Below are positions 51,277 to 61,899 of a stretch of 64,000 nt of DNA, one piece after another. This DNA is from Macrolepiota albuminosa (lineage: Eukaryota > Basidiomycota > Agaricomycetes > Agaricales > Agaricaceae). The stretch is taken from NCBI GenBank assembly GCA_027475525.1, contig JAMWFC010000059.1, positions 791,168-855,167 on the forward strand, given 5' to 3'. Position 1 is the stretch's first letter. Every line of letters starts with the position of its first letter. Below the pieces are notes generated by a model. The model was given only the letters and a program-made list of their open reading frames with translations, was not told where the DNA came from and searched no databases. The position numbers were made by a program, and so were the translations under genes.

Positions 51277-52125
51277 ACACCGGAAGAAACCACCGCTCAA
51301 TCCCCTACCGCTATATCTACCATCCAAACATCTTTGTGGTGGTCTTACGTTGGATGGTCCCCCTCCCCTACAGAAACAATGTCCGCTCCCGCAGAATCTA
51401 TGCAGCCCTGTTCCTTCGCCTACATCTACCATTCGTAGTACAACAGCTCCACCAACAGAGTCCAACTCTGATTCGAATTTGGACCTCGCACCCGCAGATG
51501 ACAGGGTGCAATCGCCTCTTGAATCTATTGATTTGACGTCGACCCCAAGACCCAACTCAGGGGATGCTGAGGACGCTGTACTCACGGCATCTTTGAGTTC
51601 TTGGTTCAACCCCTGGACGTGATACTTGTCCGCCTCCACCTACTGCACCTGCAAGTACAGGCACAGAACGACATACGCCCCAGGCGAGAAACCGGAAACC
51701 GAAACGATAACGGGGTCTGCACTCACAGGAATCAGGGAGGTAAGAGACGCAGTGGGTGCGCACACCGAGACTTCGAAAGTCTCGGAGCTGGAACAGTTAC
51801 CAAGAACGCTTAACCCTGTCGAAGCTACCATCGCTCTGAACAGGTCCGGATGGGCATCTTTCTTTTCCTCAAGATCTTTCATTATCAAGACTATCGCTGC
51901 TCCACCGGCGCAGGATGTTGAAAGGAACTAAAATATGATGGAGGTGATGGATGCGTCCGACGACGAACTGCAACAGGATCCGTGAACTCAAACTCAGGCA
52001 CCAACACAAAAATGGGGTCGCGATGCCACTGTAAAGGGTTCAACTACTCCCGCGGGGAAGACCAAGCCCGTTGCTACGGACGAGTCCGTCAAATGGGAGA
52101 AGAATAATGAGAAACCAGCAGGATA
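51277..52125 (+). pseudogene. Uncharacterised Ser/Pro-rich gene, part 3' of the chromovirus
   Basis: Continuation of 43882-45126. It contains ETTAQSPTAISTIQTSLWWS, then after frame changes PRTLNPVEATIALNRSGWAS and an acidic MMEVMDASDDELQQDP. It ends in a Lys/Pro-rich tail before the A+T-rich domain at about 52.13 kb. Several stops; no catalytic motif recognised. Confidence 0.5.
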
Positions 52126-52339
52126 ATCCAGGAACAATGCAAGTTTTTTGATGTCTAATATCTCTAAAATAGTATACTCCTTTTTCCTAGGCTAGCAGTC
52201 TAGTATTTGAGCAGATCACTTAGGTTCAAAAGGTAAATATGTTACTAGACCTATTTTGCTTTTCTACCAACCAACCAAAAAGTCACATGACCTCTGGATC
52301 CTTTGCTATGGCCCAATCAATAAGGGGTCTAGTGTAATA

Positions 52340-53268
52340 CTAGTATGCGAGGGATCGGATAACGGCCGTTATCAGCGTGACTGTCACACAAAAGTCACAC
52401 AGATATTGGCATCGGAATTGTCCCCTCTGTGTAGAGTTAGATTCTACTCTAATCTCTTAGGTCTCAGTGTAAAATATATTCCAAAATACCTTGGTTAGGA
52501 CTGACAACTTTTATATTGGTGGTATGAGCCCTTGATCTTGTGATATTCTACATTTGATTTTGAGTGTTTCCTGATCAGTCGATCATCATGTTCTAAGTTG
52601 TCCCCTCTGTCTAGAGTCAGATGCTACTGTAATCCTTTAAATCTCACTGTAAAATATCTTCCAAACTACCTTGGCTAGGACTGACAACTTTAACATTGGG
52701 GGTATGAGGCCTTGATCTTGTGATATTTCACATTTGATTTTGAGCCTTTCCTGATTGGTCGATCATCATGTTCCAAGTTGTCCCCTCTGTCTAGATTCAG
52801 ATTCTACTGTAATCCTTTAGATCTCACTGTGAAATATCTTCCAAAATACCTTGGCTAGGACTGACAACTTCTACTTTGATAGTACAAGCCCTTAATTCTG
52901 TGATATTCTGCATTTGATTTTGAGCATTTTTTGACTAGTCGATCATTATGTTCCAGGTTGTCCTCTCTGCTCAAAGTCAGAATCTGCTTTATTTAATTAG
53001 TCAATCATTATATTTCCTTCACAGAGGGTTCTGATTTCTTAAATTTAAGCATATATCATCAGTTTTGACATATTCATCAAAACTACTAACTATCTCTGTA
53101 AAAACTTACATTTAGTATGCATATATGCTATATTTTCATACACTATAGCATTCTACTAGTCATCAGCTTTCTATTTGTATTTTATACATGTATATTTACT
53201 CTGAAGCTGCTCATATAACTATGCAAACATCTGCCACTATTAGATTTTGCTTAGCTATCTCTTTAAAT
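52340..53268. repeat. Composite satellite unit 1 (3 monomers)
   Basis: 929 bp: a 161-bp head beginning CTAGTATGCGAGGGATCGG with the perfect palindrome GATAACGGCCGTTATC (52358-52373) and TGTGACTGTCACAC-like repeats. Three 180-bp monomers follow (starts CTGACAACTT at 52501, 52681, 52861), then a 348-bp A+T-rich tail (52921-53268, overlapping the end of the last monomer). Short ORFs here recur identically in unit 2 and are not genes. Confidence 0.9.
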
Positions 53269-54918
53269 CTAGTATGCGAGGGATCGGATAACGCCCGTTA
53301 TCAGTGTGACTGTCACACAAAAGTCACACAGATATTGGCATCGGAATTGTCCCCTCTGTGTAGAGTTAGATTCTACTCTAATCTCTTAGGTCTCAGTGTG
53401 AAATATATTCCAAAATACCTTGGTTAGGACTGACAACTTTCATATTGGTGGTATGAGGCCTTGATCTTGTGATATTTCACATTTGATTTTGAGCCTTTCC
53501 TAATTGATTGATTATCATGTTCCAAGGTTGTCCCCTCTTTCTAGATTCAGACACTACTCTAATCCCTTAGGTCTCAGTGTAAAATATCTTTCAATATACC
53601 TTGGCTAGGACTGACAACTTTAATATTGGGGGTATGAGGCCTTGATCTTGTGATATTTTACATTTGATTTTGAGCCTTTCCTAATTGATCGATTATCATG
53701 TTCCAAGTTGTCCCCTCTTTCTAGATTCAGACACTACTCTAATCCCTTAGGTCACAGTGTAAAATATCTTTCAATATACCTTGGCTAGGACTGACAACTT
53801 TAACATTGGGGGTATGAGGCCTTGATCTTGTGATATCTTATATTTGATTTTGAGCCTTTCCTAATTGGTCGATCATCATGTTCCAAGTTGTCCCCTCTTT
53901 CTAGATTCAGACACTACTCTAATCCCTTAGGTCTCAGTGTAAAATATCTTTCAATATGCCTTGGCTAGGACTAACAACTTTAACATTGGGGGTATGAGGC
54001 CTTGATCTTGTGATATTTTACATTTGATTTTGAGCCTTTCCTGATCGGTCAATCATCATGTTCTAAATTGTCCCCTCTGTCTAGATTCAGATTCTACTGT
54101 AATCCTTTAGATCTCAGTGTAAAATATCTTCCAAAGTACCTTGGCTAGGACTGACAACTTTAACATTGGGAGCATGAGGCCTTGATCTTGTGATATTTCA
54201 CATTTGATTTTGAGCCTTTTCTGATCAGTTGATCATCATGTTCTAAGTTGTCCCCTTTTTCTAGATCCAGATTCTACCTCAATCCCTTAGGTCTCAGTGT
54301 AAAATATATTCCAAAATACCTTGGCTAGGGCTAACAACTTCTATATTGATAGTATGAGCTCTTGATCTTGTGATATTTCACATTTGATTTTGAGCCTTTC
54401 CTGATTAGTCGATCATCATGTTCCAAGTTGTCCCCTCTGTCTAGATTCAGATTTTACTGTAATCCTTTAGATCTCACTGTGAAATATCTTTCAAAATACC
54501 TTGGCTAGGACTGACAACTTCTACTTTGATAGTACAAGCCCTTAATTCTGTGATATTTTGCATTTGATTTTGAGCATTTTTTGACTAGTCGATCATTATG
54601 TTCCAGGTTGTCCTCTCTGCTCCAAGTCAGAATCTACTTTATTTAATTAGTCAATCATTATATTTCCTTCACAGAGGGTTCTGATTTCTTAAATTTAAGC
54701 ATATATCATCAGTTTTGACATATTCATCAAAACTACTAACTATCTCTGTAAAAACTTACATTTAGTATGCATATATGCTATATTTTCATACACTATAGCA
54801 TTCTACTAGTCATCAGCTTTCTATTTGTATTTTATACATGTATATTTACTCTGAAGCTGCTCATATAACTATGCAAACATCTGCTACTATTAGATTTTGC
54901 TTAGCTATCTCTTTAAAT
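53269..54918. repeat. Composite satellite unit 2 (7 monomers)
   Basis: 1650 bp with the same head (palindrome with one mismatch at 53287-53302), seven 180-bp monomers (starts near 53430, 53611, 53791, 53971, 54151, 54331, 54511) and the same tail (54571-54918). It is 721 bp longer than unit 1, equal to four extra monomers. First and last monomer variants match those of unit 1, so the number changed internally. Confidence 0.9.
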
Positions 54919-55046
54919 TTGTGATTTATCGCCCAGCAAGTTTATATTTAACTTACTGGCAGCCAATAAGCTATGTAATCAAGTCAGATATCTTTATTTA
55001 AATAGTGGCTTTTATACAGTTTTTTTTTAAATCAGTTTACTTAGTC

Positions 55047-55067
55047 GGCACTCACATTGTGAGTGCC
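55047..55067. repeat. Perfect 9-bp hairpin, GGCACTCAC stem
   Basis: Arms 55047-55055 and 55059-55067 with loop ATT, next to a T9 run. Same core as the triplicated repeat at 24688-24865. Confidence 0.75.
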
Positions 55068-55249
55068 CCATGATATCACAGGGTGTAAAAATTATACATA
55101 ATAAATTATCTATATTTATTTGTCAGCATTAAAGCACATGACTTGCAGGTGCACCGACACTTTTCTTGATATCTATTTAATTTAGATAGGATTAACCTCA
55201 CATTGAAATATATATTTATTTTTTTAAACAAATTAATTAGCGTGGGGAA

Positions 55250-55302
55250 CTTGATCACTTTTGACGAGGGCTCTCAAAGAGCCCTCGTCAAAAGTGATCA
55301 AG
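55250..55302. repeat. Perfect 25-bp inverted repeat with 3-nt loop
   Basis: Arms 55250-55274 and 55278-55302 (left arm starts CTTGATCACTTTTGACGAGG), loop CAA, no mismatch. It sits exactly where the A+T-rich repeat domain ends and gene-fragment DNA begins. Confidence 0.9.
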
Positions 55303-56129
55303 CACAGCCACAAGCTCTCTAGCACTAATCTCGACCTCGAGCACAGTATCAAGTCGTGGGCCAAACCATTCTCTTTTCTAAATCAACTTTGGACATGGCT
55401 TACGATGTCATCTGTATCGTCTAGTTCTATTTCGACTTTATGCAGCGCAGCATGTCTTTGCTCTGTTGTGAAACACTTGGGATTAACAAGGGTGACCCAT
55501 GCACGGCCACGCTACGTATCTCGGCTCAATGTCTCCCTTCACCACATGGTATTCTTTCTCGTCTTCATCGCCATCTACCGCTGCCGGCCCAACCTTGTCA
55601 ACACGAATCAACTGACTCAGCCATCTCCCACACCTTAATCTCCTTGTACAAAACAGGCACTCACATACCCCGGAGCTCAGTGTCCTCCCCACCAGGTAAC
55701 AGCACGTCCGCAGTCCGCCCTGTCGCCTGAACCTGGTTACTTTTTGACCCACGCTTGTATGCTGCCCGAACTTAACGGTGTGCCTGCGTCATCCAGGATC
55801 GCTGCCAGCACCACACACCCACGCGCTAATGCCATCACCGTGTCACAACTGTCCCTCGCAAAAGGCGTCTTGATGTCCTCATGGAGCCCGACTGTCGTTT
55901 GGAGCACCTCGTCTTGCCCAGGCAATGACGTCGACCCATCAACGTAGACGAGTGTGGGTCGACTTGTGTGCTTTTGAGAAGCGCTGAGACGCCTGTGAGA
56001 CTGAGGTGTAGACGTATCGGACCACCAGGTCGAACCGATCGATTCCATGTACATAGTCCATCCCGCCGTTTAGCGACTCAACAGAGGACGTTGCTGCGCC
56101 TGAGGAGGCAGAGGTGGACGAGGGAGTCT
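55303..56129 (+). repeat. Copy of the dispersed segment found at 30.25 kb, then unassigned DNA
   Basis: 55335-55530 matches 30250-30450 with many substitutions. 55.6-56.1 kb has overlapping ORFs on both strands and no recognisable protein. Confidence 0.45.
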
Positions 56130-56761
56130 GGGGATGCTTCAAATGAGATTTTGGTCTTGAAGAGCGTGGCGCAGGAGAAGCTGAAGGCGCTTGCTGCGTC
56201 TAAGGGTATTATACTCAATCAGCGCAGGGAGGAGGGGGAGGAGGAGGAGGGGCAGGATCCCATGCCGAGTTGGGCGAGAGAGTCTGCGCTTGAGGCAAAG
56301 GGACGACGGACGAGTTCTAATCACCCTAGTCATGGTGATGCGCCAATGTCACGGCAACAGCAACAGTCGCAAGTGTCAGTACCGACACCGACACCTATAC
56401 CCCTTGGCCATCCGTATAACCTTCCGCCAGCTGCTCCCCCCTCGACACCACGTACGACATGCTGCAGACGGAGATGTCGGAGAGCTTGCGGCGAAATTTG
56501 CTCTGGGAGCGACAAGTGAGCAAGGTGAATCTTGTGGTCAGAAGATCGTCAAGTGGAAGTGGATCATCCAGGAACGGGACTGTTCTTGGTGGCGCGCCTT
56601 TGAGGCCGCTGACAGGGTTACCCAGCCTGGTGCAGCCCACAGCAAAGCAACCGGGTTCGGGAACTGGCACTGGCAGTAATACACTCTCGAGAAAGGGGAG
56701 CAGCATCGGAGGAACAGGACAGAGAGGAATGGAAGATGAGGGCCCTCGCAAGGAGTCGTAG
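56130..56761 (+). pseudogene. C-terminal part of an unrecognised fungal protein, one frame change
   Basis: The plus strand reads NEILVLKSVAQEKLKALAAS, an acidic GEEEEGQDPMPSWARESALE, and a Pro-rich PLGHPYNLPPAAPPSTP. After a frame change near 56450 it reads EMSESLRRNLLWERQVSKVN, NLVVRRSSSGSGSS and a Gly/Ser tail ending at 56761. Helical charged blocks alternating with low-complexity linkers are typical of a real protein. I have no name for it. The overlapping minus-strand ORFs are shadows. Confidence 0.45.
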
Positions 56762-56934
56762 TTGGGCAAATGAATTCCATTATACCGGCTGGTAGCTCGT
56801 GTGTTCGGTGTGGTGGACAGATTGACCCCCACAGTCTGGATGACGTCCTTCACAGGGCTTGTGGCTGCAAAACGTATGTACATTGATACCTCGATTAAAA
56901 TTTCCCAGTTTCTCATCTCTGATAGGTCCTCGAC

Positions 56935-57425
56935 TTTTACCCCTACCAATGCTCCAGTTGGTGATGCCGCAACAGGGTCAGTTACTTTACCTTGTTACTA
57001 CGCTCGGAACAACCCATCTCAATGCTTCTACATCTTCGGCAACACCTTCATTTTCTTCATCATCCGTTCTGAACACCAGCGTTTCCACGAGATACCATGT
57101 TTCTCCAGCTTCGACCAGGCCTTTCACGACCTTTACTACCCCTGCTGTTCCTCCCAAAACAAGCTCTGCTCCATTATCCCATTCACCTACTACATCCAGC
57201 GTTCGACGCACCACGACGAGTAACACTCCTGCTCCTACCACAACAACTGCTACCTCTTCTGGCGGGGGCAGTAGCAGCAGTGACATTGATGCCTATCTTT
57301 CTGCTCACAATACGGTCCACGCGCAACACGGAACCGCTCCATTGACTTGAAGCAACAATCTGGCTTCCAAAGCTCAGACGAGGACCAACAAATGTGTGTT
57401 TAAGCACTCTATTCTTCAAAATCGT
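56935..57425 (+). pseudogene. PR-1-like (CAP superfamily) secreted protein, truncated
   Basis: A Ser/Thr/Pro-rich linker (TTTTATSSGGGSSSSDIDAY) leads into the start of a CAP domain: AYLSAHNTVHAQHGTAPLT, then a TGA where Trp is expected in the LTW motif, then in frame NNLASKAQTRTNKCVFKHS. The CAP domain normally continues for another ~100 residues with the HNxxR, GENL and CGHYTQ-type motifs; here the sequence ends at KHS near 57420. A signal peptide cannot be placed confidently. CAP proteins of fungi are secreted sterol- and lipid-binding proteins. Both the TGA (TGG to TGA) and the truncation make this a pseudogene. Confidence 0.82.
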
Positions 57426-58565
57426 GCGTTTCCACTTCTGCATGCACTCCCTCGCTCATGTTCTTATTCATAGTACCATGGATCAGTGTTCGTACTCTTC
57501 TCCCAGGCGCGGCGACGCAGTGCTGCCACGGCGCTCATCACCAAACCCTCGCTCCTCTCGCACCCAGTGGGCTCGTTGTGCACCAGGGGCACCAGCGCTG
57601 CCAGCGGCCCGCGCAGTGGGGTGGTTACCTGCTCTCAAGACTTGCAAGCACTTGCATAGCTTTGAATCAAGCATTATACTTGCAAATGCCCAGACAATTA
57701 CAAATTTCCCCCTTGCGCTCCGTACTCTGCACCGCACTCTCATTGGCAGCTACCTCAAGTTTCTATTCGCAGCCTGCTACCAGTATCCTATCAGATCTGC
57801 CACCTTTGTTCTCTCCACCCTACCAGAGCCCTCTGCGGAATCCCCATTTTCTCTCGTTCCACCCCGTTCAGTGCCTTTGAGTTCCTCACCAATATCCTCA
57901 CTTAAATCCTCCCTGCGGCCTGGTGTCTTCTCCAGCCAGCGCCCTTGCTCTCAACTCGTGCTTGTTGGGCAATTTCTACCCGCCAGCTCAACCCCCTCTC
58001 GTGGTTTGAAGGCAGCGAGATACTCCCTTTCGCGCGACTTAAGAAAATAACGTACCAACTGGTCCTCGAGGTAGGGTGAGTCATCAGACTTGATAGCTCA
58101 CTGGCAGCGTTCGGATTTGTAGGCGCCTCAACTCCAATGTCAATGATCGAGGCATCACGAAGCGCCGCGCAAGTTGCAAAATGAATAATAGAGTGGGAAT
58201 GAATGCGCAGGGTTGAACTGGAAAAAGTGGTTAGGTGAAGTAGGATGAGGTATCGCAGGAAAGACTCACGCAGAGGCTCGATGAGTTGATCTATTACTAT
58301 TGTATTGATGCGCTTTACGAAGGTGGGCACGTGGTCTCTCGACCAAACAAACCTCCTCTGGACGCCAGTTATGGTAGTACTGAGCGACATGAACTACCAT
58401 GTACTTAGATTGTTTCAATGCAAACTCTTCATTATCATACATTATCAGTACTGGTTCTTCCGAGTCGACCTCTCTAACATATGAGGGTGGAGCTGCCAAC
58501 GTCCGTGAGTCCAGCGATCCTTTCGCGGCTACTTTGTAATCACTTGACGAGTGTGTACTGTCCAG
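57426..58565. other. No assigned gene; second half of the dispersed segment
   Basis: 57730-57880 matches 30640-30827. Minus-strand frames at 58499-58266 and 58390-57902 contain protein-like pieces (DQLIEPLRESFLRYLILLHL, CAALRDASIIDIGVEAP) faintly like actin-related proteins, but I cannot support that assignment. Confidence 0.35.
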
Positions 58566-59120
58566 GGATGATCATGGATTGGCGGGAAATGGCAGGCCAA
58601 CCGACGTTACGTGGGATACATGGAGCCAGCGATGGGCATTCGTGGGCTTGGAGTAGTGGGAAGAAGATTGGCTATGAGCTGCAGGAAGACAGATGGGATG
58701 GACAGGTAGATCCTCTACGCGGCTGGATCATTGCGCTAAGTTGGCTTATTGCTTGTTCCGCAGAGTACGTTTAGTTTCAACGCTTGTTCCTGTCATTTCG
58801 CGTCCATACTGAATTGGGAACCTTACAGCGTCTTTTATTTATGTATTCTTGTCCGTCGGCCCCAGCTTATCCTTGATTTCACGTTGACATAACTACTTAA
58901 CCACCTCGTGCTGACGAGCTATTACTTGGCTTCCATTCCTACGTCTGGCTTCTTCTGGCTCGTCATGATTGCGGGTTCTATCTTCACGGTCACAATGGCT
59001 GAACAGTTTTGTGTGAGGAGGGAAATGTCGGAAGGTTTGAGTGTGTCTCCTGTGCAGGTAGCAGAAGACGAGGCAATTGAGGACATGGAACTAGGTTCGC
59101 TTCTGCAGCGACGGGACTAG
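58566..59120 (+). pseudogene. SYS1: SYS1 Golgi membrane protein, 3' part with one in-frame stop
   Basis: Begins after an acceptor at 58564-58565 with MIMDWREMAGQPTLRGIHG. Exon to 58764 ends GWIIALSWLIACSA. Intron 58765-58828 (64 bp). Then VFYLCILVRRPQLILDFTLT, a TAA (58890-58892), then NHLVLTSYYLASIPTSGFFW, a membrane helix, EQFCVRREMSEGL and an acidic tail to the stop at 59118-59120. These are the last three membrane spans and cytoplasmic tail of Sys1, the Golgi receptor for the Arl3/Arl1 GTPase cascade. The N-terminal ~50-60 residues are not found upstream. The lone stop within an otherwise clean frame indicates recent inactivation. Confidence 0.8.
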
Positions 59121-59307
59121 ACCTTGCTGTTCTTAGGTAAGTTCTATGTTCTTTCTCCAAACAAAACCACTAATTGTGCCCCAGGCCTTATGTATTTTTA
59201 ATCCGCATATCAGTCACTGCGATTATCGGGTCATCTTTTGTATACGGGGGCCTGGGAAGCGTGTCCAACATAGTTTTTTCGACGGCGTGTAAGCCATCAA
59301 TAATTTG

Positions 59308-59689
59308 AGACTACCTGGACGAATCCGACAATTGGCCAACACGTCGACCTTTTGCGTCTCGGACTTGTCGGTGCACAGCTCGCGCTTATGCAAGCTGTGA
59401 AGGAGGCTGGGAAACTGACTATCATGGTCTTTGTGAGTGGGAAGCCAATTGCAGAACTGGGGATACAGGCTAGTGAGTGTCGTTTTACTGTTTCTGGGGG
59501 CCAATAACTAACTGATGGGTGGGTGAATCACATTAGATGTTGATGCTGTGGTTCAGAAGTTTTATTACGGAGAGATGGGTGGTAAGTACTTTGATGGCAG
59601 GGCGCGTTTCTATTTATTTGAACTGATTTTCTATTTTACAGGACTGGCAATCGCGGAAATCATCTTTGGTTTAATTAATTCCTCCGGTG
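59308..59689 (+). pseudogene. GH3 beta-glucosidase/beta-xylosidase C-domain fragment
   Basis: Three short exons with good splice sites: 59308-59472 (TTWTNPTIGQHVDLLRLGL, AVKEAGKLTIMVFVSGKPIA), intron 59473-59536, 59537-59581 (NVDAVVQKFYYGEMGG), intron 59582-59641, 59642-59689 (LAIAEIIFGLINSSG). The order matches the alpha/beta-sandwich domain of family GH3, where the GKP and PGEQGG-like motifs border the active site. Catalytic residues of the N-terminal barrel are absent. The sequence degenerates after NSSG. About 85 of ~750 residues are present: a captured or relic fragment. Confidence 0.78.
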
Positions 59690-59857
59690 TGTTCATTGAC
59701 ATTCCAGTCCAGTTGGTATTGAGCATTTTCCTTCAGACTCACATGCGTTCCTCAATGCATCATTTTTATCTTTACTCTGGTCTTAGATTCTCTCCTCGCT
59801 CGCAGCACTTCCACCTCCTGCCTTTATCGATGTAATCCGCGAACTCATCTCATAAAC

Positions 59858-60186
59858 CTTTCATACCTCGACGACACCTCCGGTGTGTCTCTTCTTCACG
59901 AGGCTGCGTGCAAGCACGAGCTCCATCTTATCGAACTTGCAGTACGTGCCGGCGCGGATGTTTTCGCTCCAGATCGGCGAGGGAGGATGCCTGGAGAGGG
60001 ACTGGGAGTGGTAAAGGACGAGCAAGTTCGTGCTTTCTCAAAGCAATGTTAGTACGCGTGTCAATTGTGTTGTTATGTCCTCACGTTCGTTCAACAGTTG
60101 CTGACCATGATTCTACGTTGCTCGGAGAAGCAGAAGCGTTGGCATTGGGTGCACGAGCGAAAATCCTTGCCGCGCGAGTACAATGA
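59858..60186 (+). pseudogene. Ankyrin-repeat segment of an oxysterol-binding protein (Osh1-like)
   Basis: Exon 59858-60047 encodes YLDDTSGVSLLHEAACKHEL and LIELAVRAGADVFAPDRRGR. A 50-bp intron (60048-60097) follows, then FADHDSTLLGEAEALALGAR to a stop at 60184-60186. The LLHEAA...LIELAVRAGADVF.RDRRG block and the following F..HD.TLL are what I recall of the ankyrin region preceding the PH domain in fungal OSBP/Osh proteins (ER-Golgi sterol transfer). No PH or ORD domain follows. Frame and splice sites are clean, so the loss is by truncation only. Confidence 0.65.
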
Positions 60187-60510
60187 GTTCAAAAGGGGAG
60201 GGAACGGCAAGGCACGGCGGCTGATTGAGTGAGGGGGCTGACCTAAGCATATGTGATGAGTATTCAGAAGGCCGCTGACCACGACAATCTCCAACTTCCA
60301 TCTCAGCCTCCGCCACTCTTTGCGTGGTTCCGTGCTCCTTACCTGTCTTGCGCCACACTTGTCCAACTTGGATCTATCTACTTCCACATGTGAGTAGTAT
60401 GATCTCCGTCCAACTTGCAAGTTTTGATCTTTTCCTGTTTCAAAGCATCTCTGATATCGTACGTTTATTTCCATCAAACGGCGGCCGCGCTACACGTACC
60501 TGTCTTCTAG
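60187..60510. other. No gene seen; intron or 5' flank of the membrane-protein gene
   Basis: Ends in a polypyrimidine tract and acceptor (CCTGTCTTCTAG, 60499-60510). The upstream exon with start codon and signal peptide was not identified. Confidence 0.4.
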
Positions 60511-61629
60511 TTCTTCAACCTCACTGTTGAGCTCATCGTCGACCTCGGCAGCAGTGATACCCACTTTGAGCACCACGACAACAACAACTCCAGCGATACC
60601 AACCGCGATCACCAGTTCTTACCTGTCGTCGACTGCGACGACTGCGACGACGACAGACTTGACTGACACCACTACCTCAAGCTCAACCATTACTGACACG
60701 ACGTTGAGCACACCCAACTTCCGTAACCTCGCCGACTTTAATAACTCCCACGACCACTCCCTATCGACGAGCACTCCGGTCACGATTGGAGGTCCAGCCA
60801 TCGTCACCACGACTTCTGTTAATGTTACAACCATTTCTACTTTGTCGCGCACGCCGAGTAGGACTGCTGCTCCATCTTCATCCAATGAGTACGTTCGTTC
60901 TCCCTTGGCTTCTCTTTTACATCGTTTACACTGGGGGTATCACTCACGACGTACTTTTTAGGTTCTTTGAAAACAAAGGCGCCGTTGCAGGTGTATTTAC
61001 CGTTGTCGGCCTTGTCGTTGCGGCTTTGTTCATTATCCTTGTTGTCACCATCATCCGCCGCCGCCGCGCCAAGAAATTGGACCGTGAAATTGAAGCTGCC
61101 GCGGCCGAAGCTGCTGCTGCACCAGCACCCCATTTCCTCGACGACGATGACAATGACGCCCCATACCGACGCCCCGCAGACCAACCCACCGCGTACAACA
61201 CACAGTACTCCGACATCTCCTCTCACGGAACATACTCCCAGCCACCTCGGTTCACAAGAGATGTATGGCATGCGTGACTTCGGTACTGCACCGGGAGAAC
61301 TTTGTAATAATAATCCGTACGCTTCTGATGGTGCGGCTGGCGCTGCGGGCGTCGGTGTCACGTGGGCACGGAGCATGAGGGATCCCGGGGCGTTCGTGAG
61401 CGGCTTTCAGGATGGAGCCACGCCATACCCTGCGTTTGCGGGCCCAGCGGCATTCCATAGCGGAGCGTATGGGAACGAAGGTGGGAATGACTCGTTGGGG
61501 ACAGGGATTGGGGCCAGGGTCGGTGCTGGCATGCAGAGGGGGATGTCGTTGAGCCATCATACGAGTGCCGATCATATGATTAACGATCAGGAGCAGCAGT
61601 ACTCGCAGAGCTTGCACCCCGGACAGTAG
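60511..61629 (+). pseudogene. Ser/Thr-rich single-pass membrane protein (copy B), one frameshift
   Basis: Exon 60511-60888: extremely Ser/Thr-rich ectodomain (for example TTTTTTPAIPTAITSSYLSS). Intron 60889-60961 (73 bp). Second exon from 60962: juxtamembrane FFENKGAVAGVFTVVGLVV, one hydrophobic helix, RRRRAKKLDREIE, Ala-rich AAAAEAAAAPAPHFLDDDD, then SDISSHGTYSQPP. Near 61247-61250 the frame shifts by one base (an extra G in CGG would explain it). The tail continues with ARSMRDPGAFVSGF, PYPAFAGPAAFHSG and MQRGMSLSHHTSADH to the stop at 61629. The layout resembles Mid2/Wsc-type surface proteins, but no sequence kinship is claimed. Copy A at 573-6539 is its paralogue. With the frameshift corrected this could be a functional gene; the first exon is not located. 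Confidence 0.68.
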
Positions 61630-61899
61630 TTCTTTTCTCCTGCAAACTTAAGATCCAATTGTCCCTTGCCCAACGTGTATTGTTCAGGACAATATTTCAC
61701 ACCCAGCCTGAGTTCTCGCACGTTCGACTCGTGCGGGAACTCGTTTCCTCTTCCCTAGTACCATTTATGCTACCTACTTATCAGTGTGGGGCATCATCTT
61801 GGCACAATGGATCATTGCAGAGGCTGCGGAGCTTAGGGATGATGATCTATTCCTTGGGTAAGACAGAATTCGCCTCTTTCTGAGTGACATCTTATATGT

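Noticed and set aside
52256..53427. Two ORFs of about 80 residues sharing VTQILASELSPLCRVRF
   Set aside because: Both come from the head of the composite satellite units; similarity reflects the DNA repeat, and neither has a conserved start.
56395..56949. 184-residue minus-strand ORF
   Set aside because: Antisense to the better-supported plus-strand C-terminal fragment (NLLWERQ... tail).
57902..58499. Possible actin-related protein on the minus strand
   Set aside because: Only a vague resemblance (DIGVEA); no nucleotide-binding motifs could be placed.
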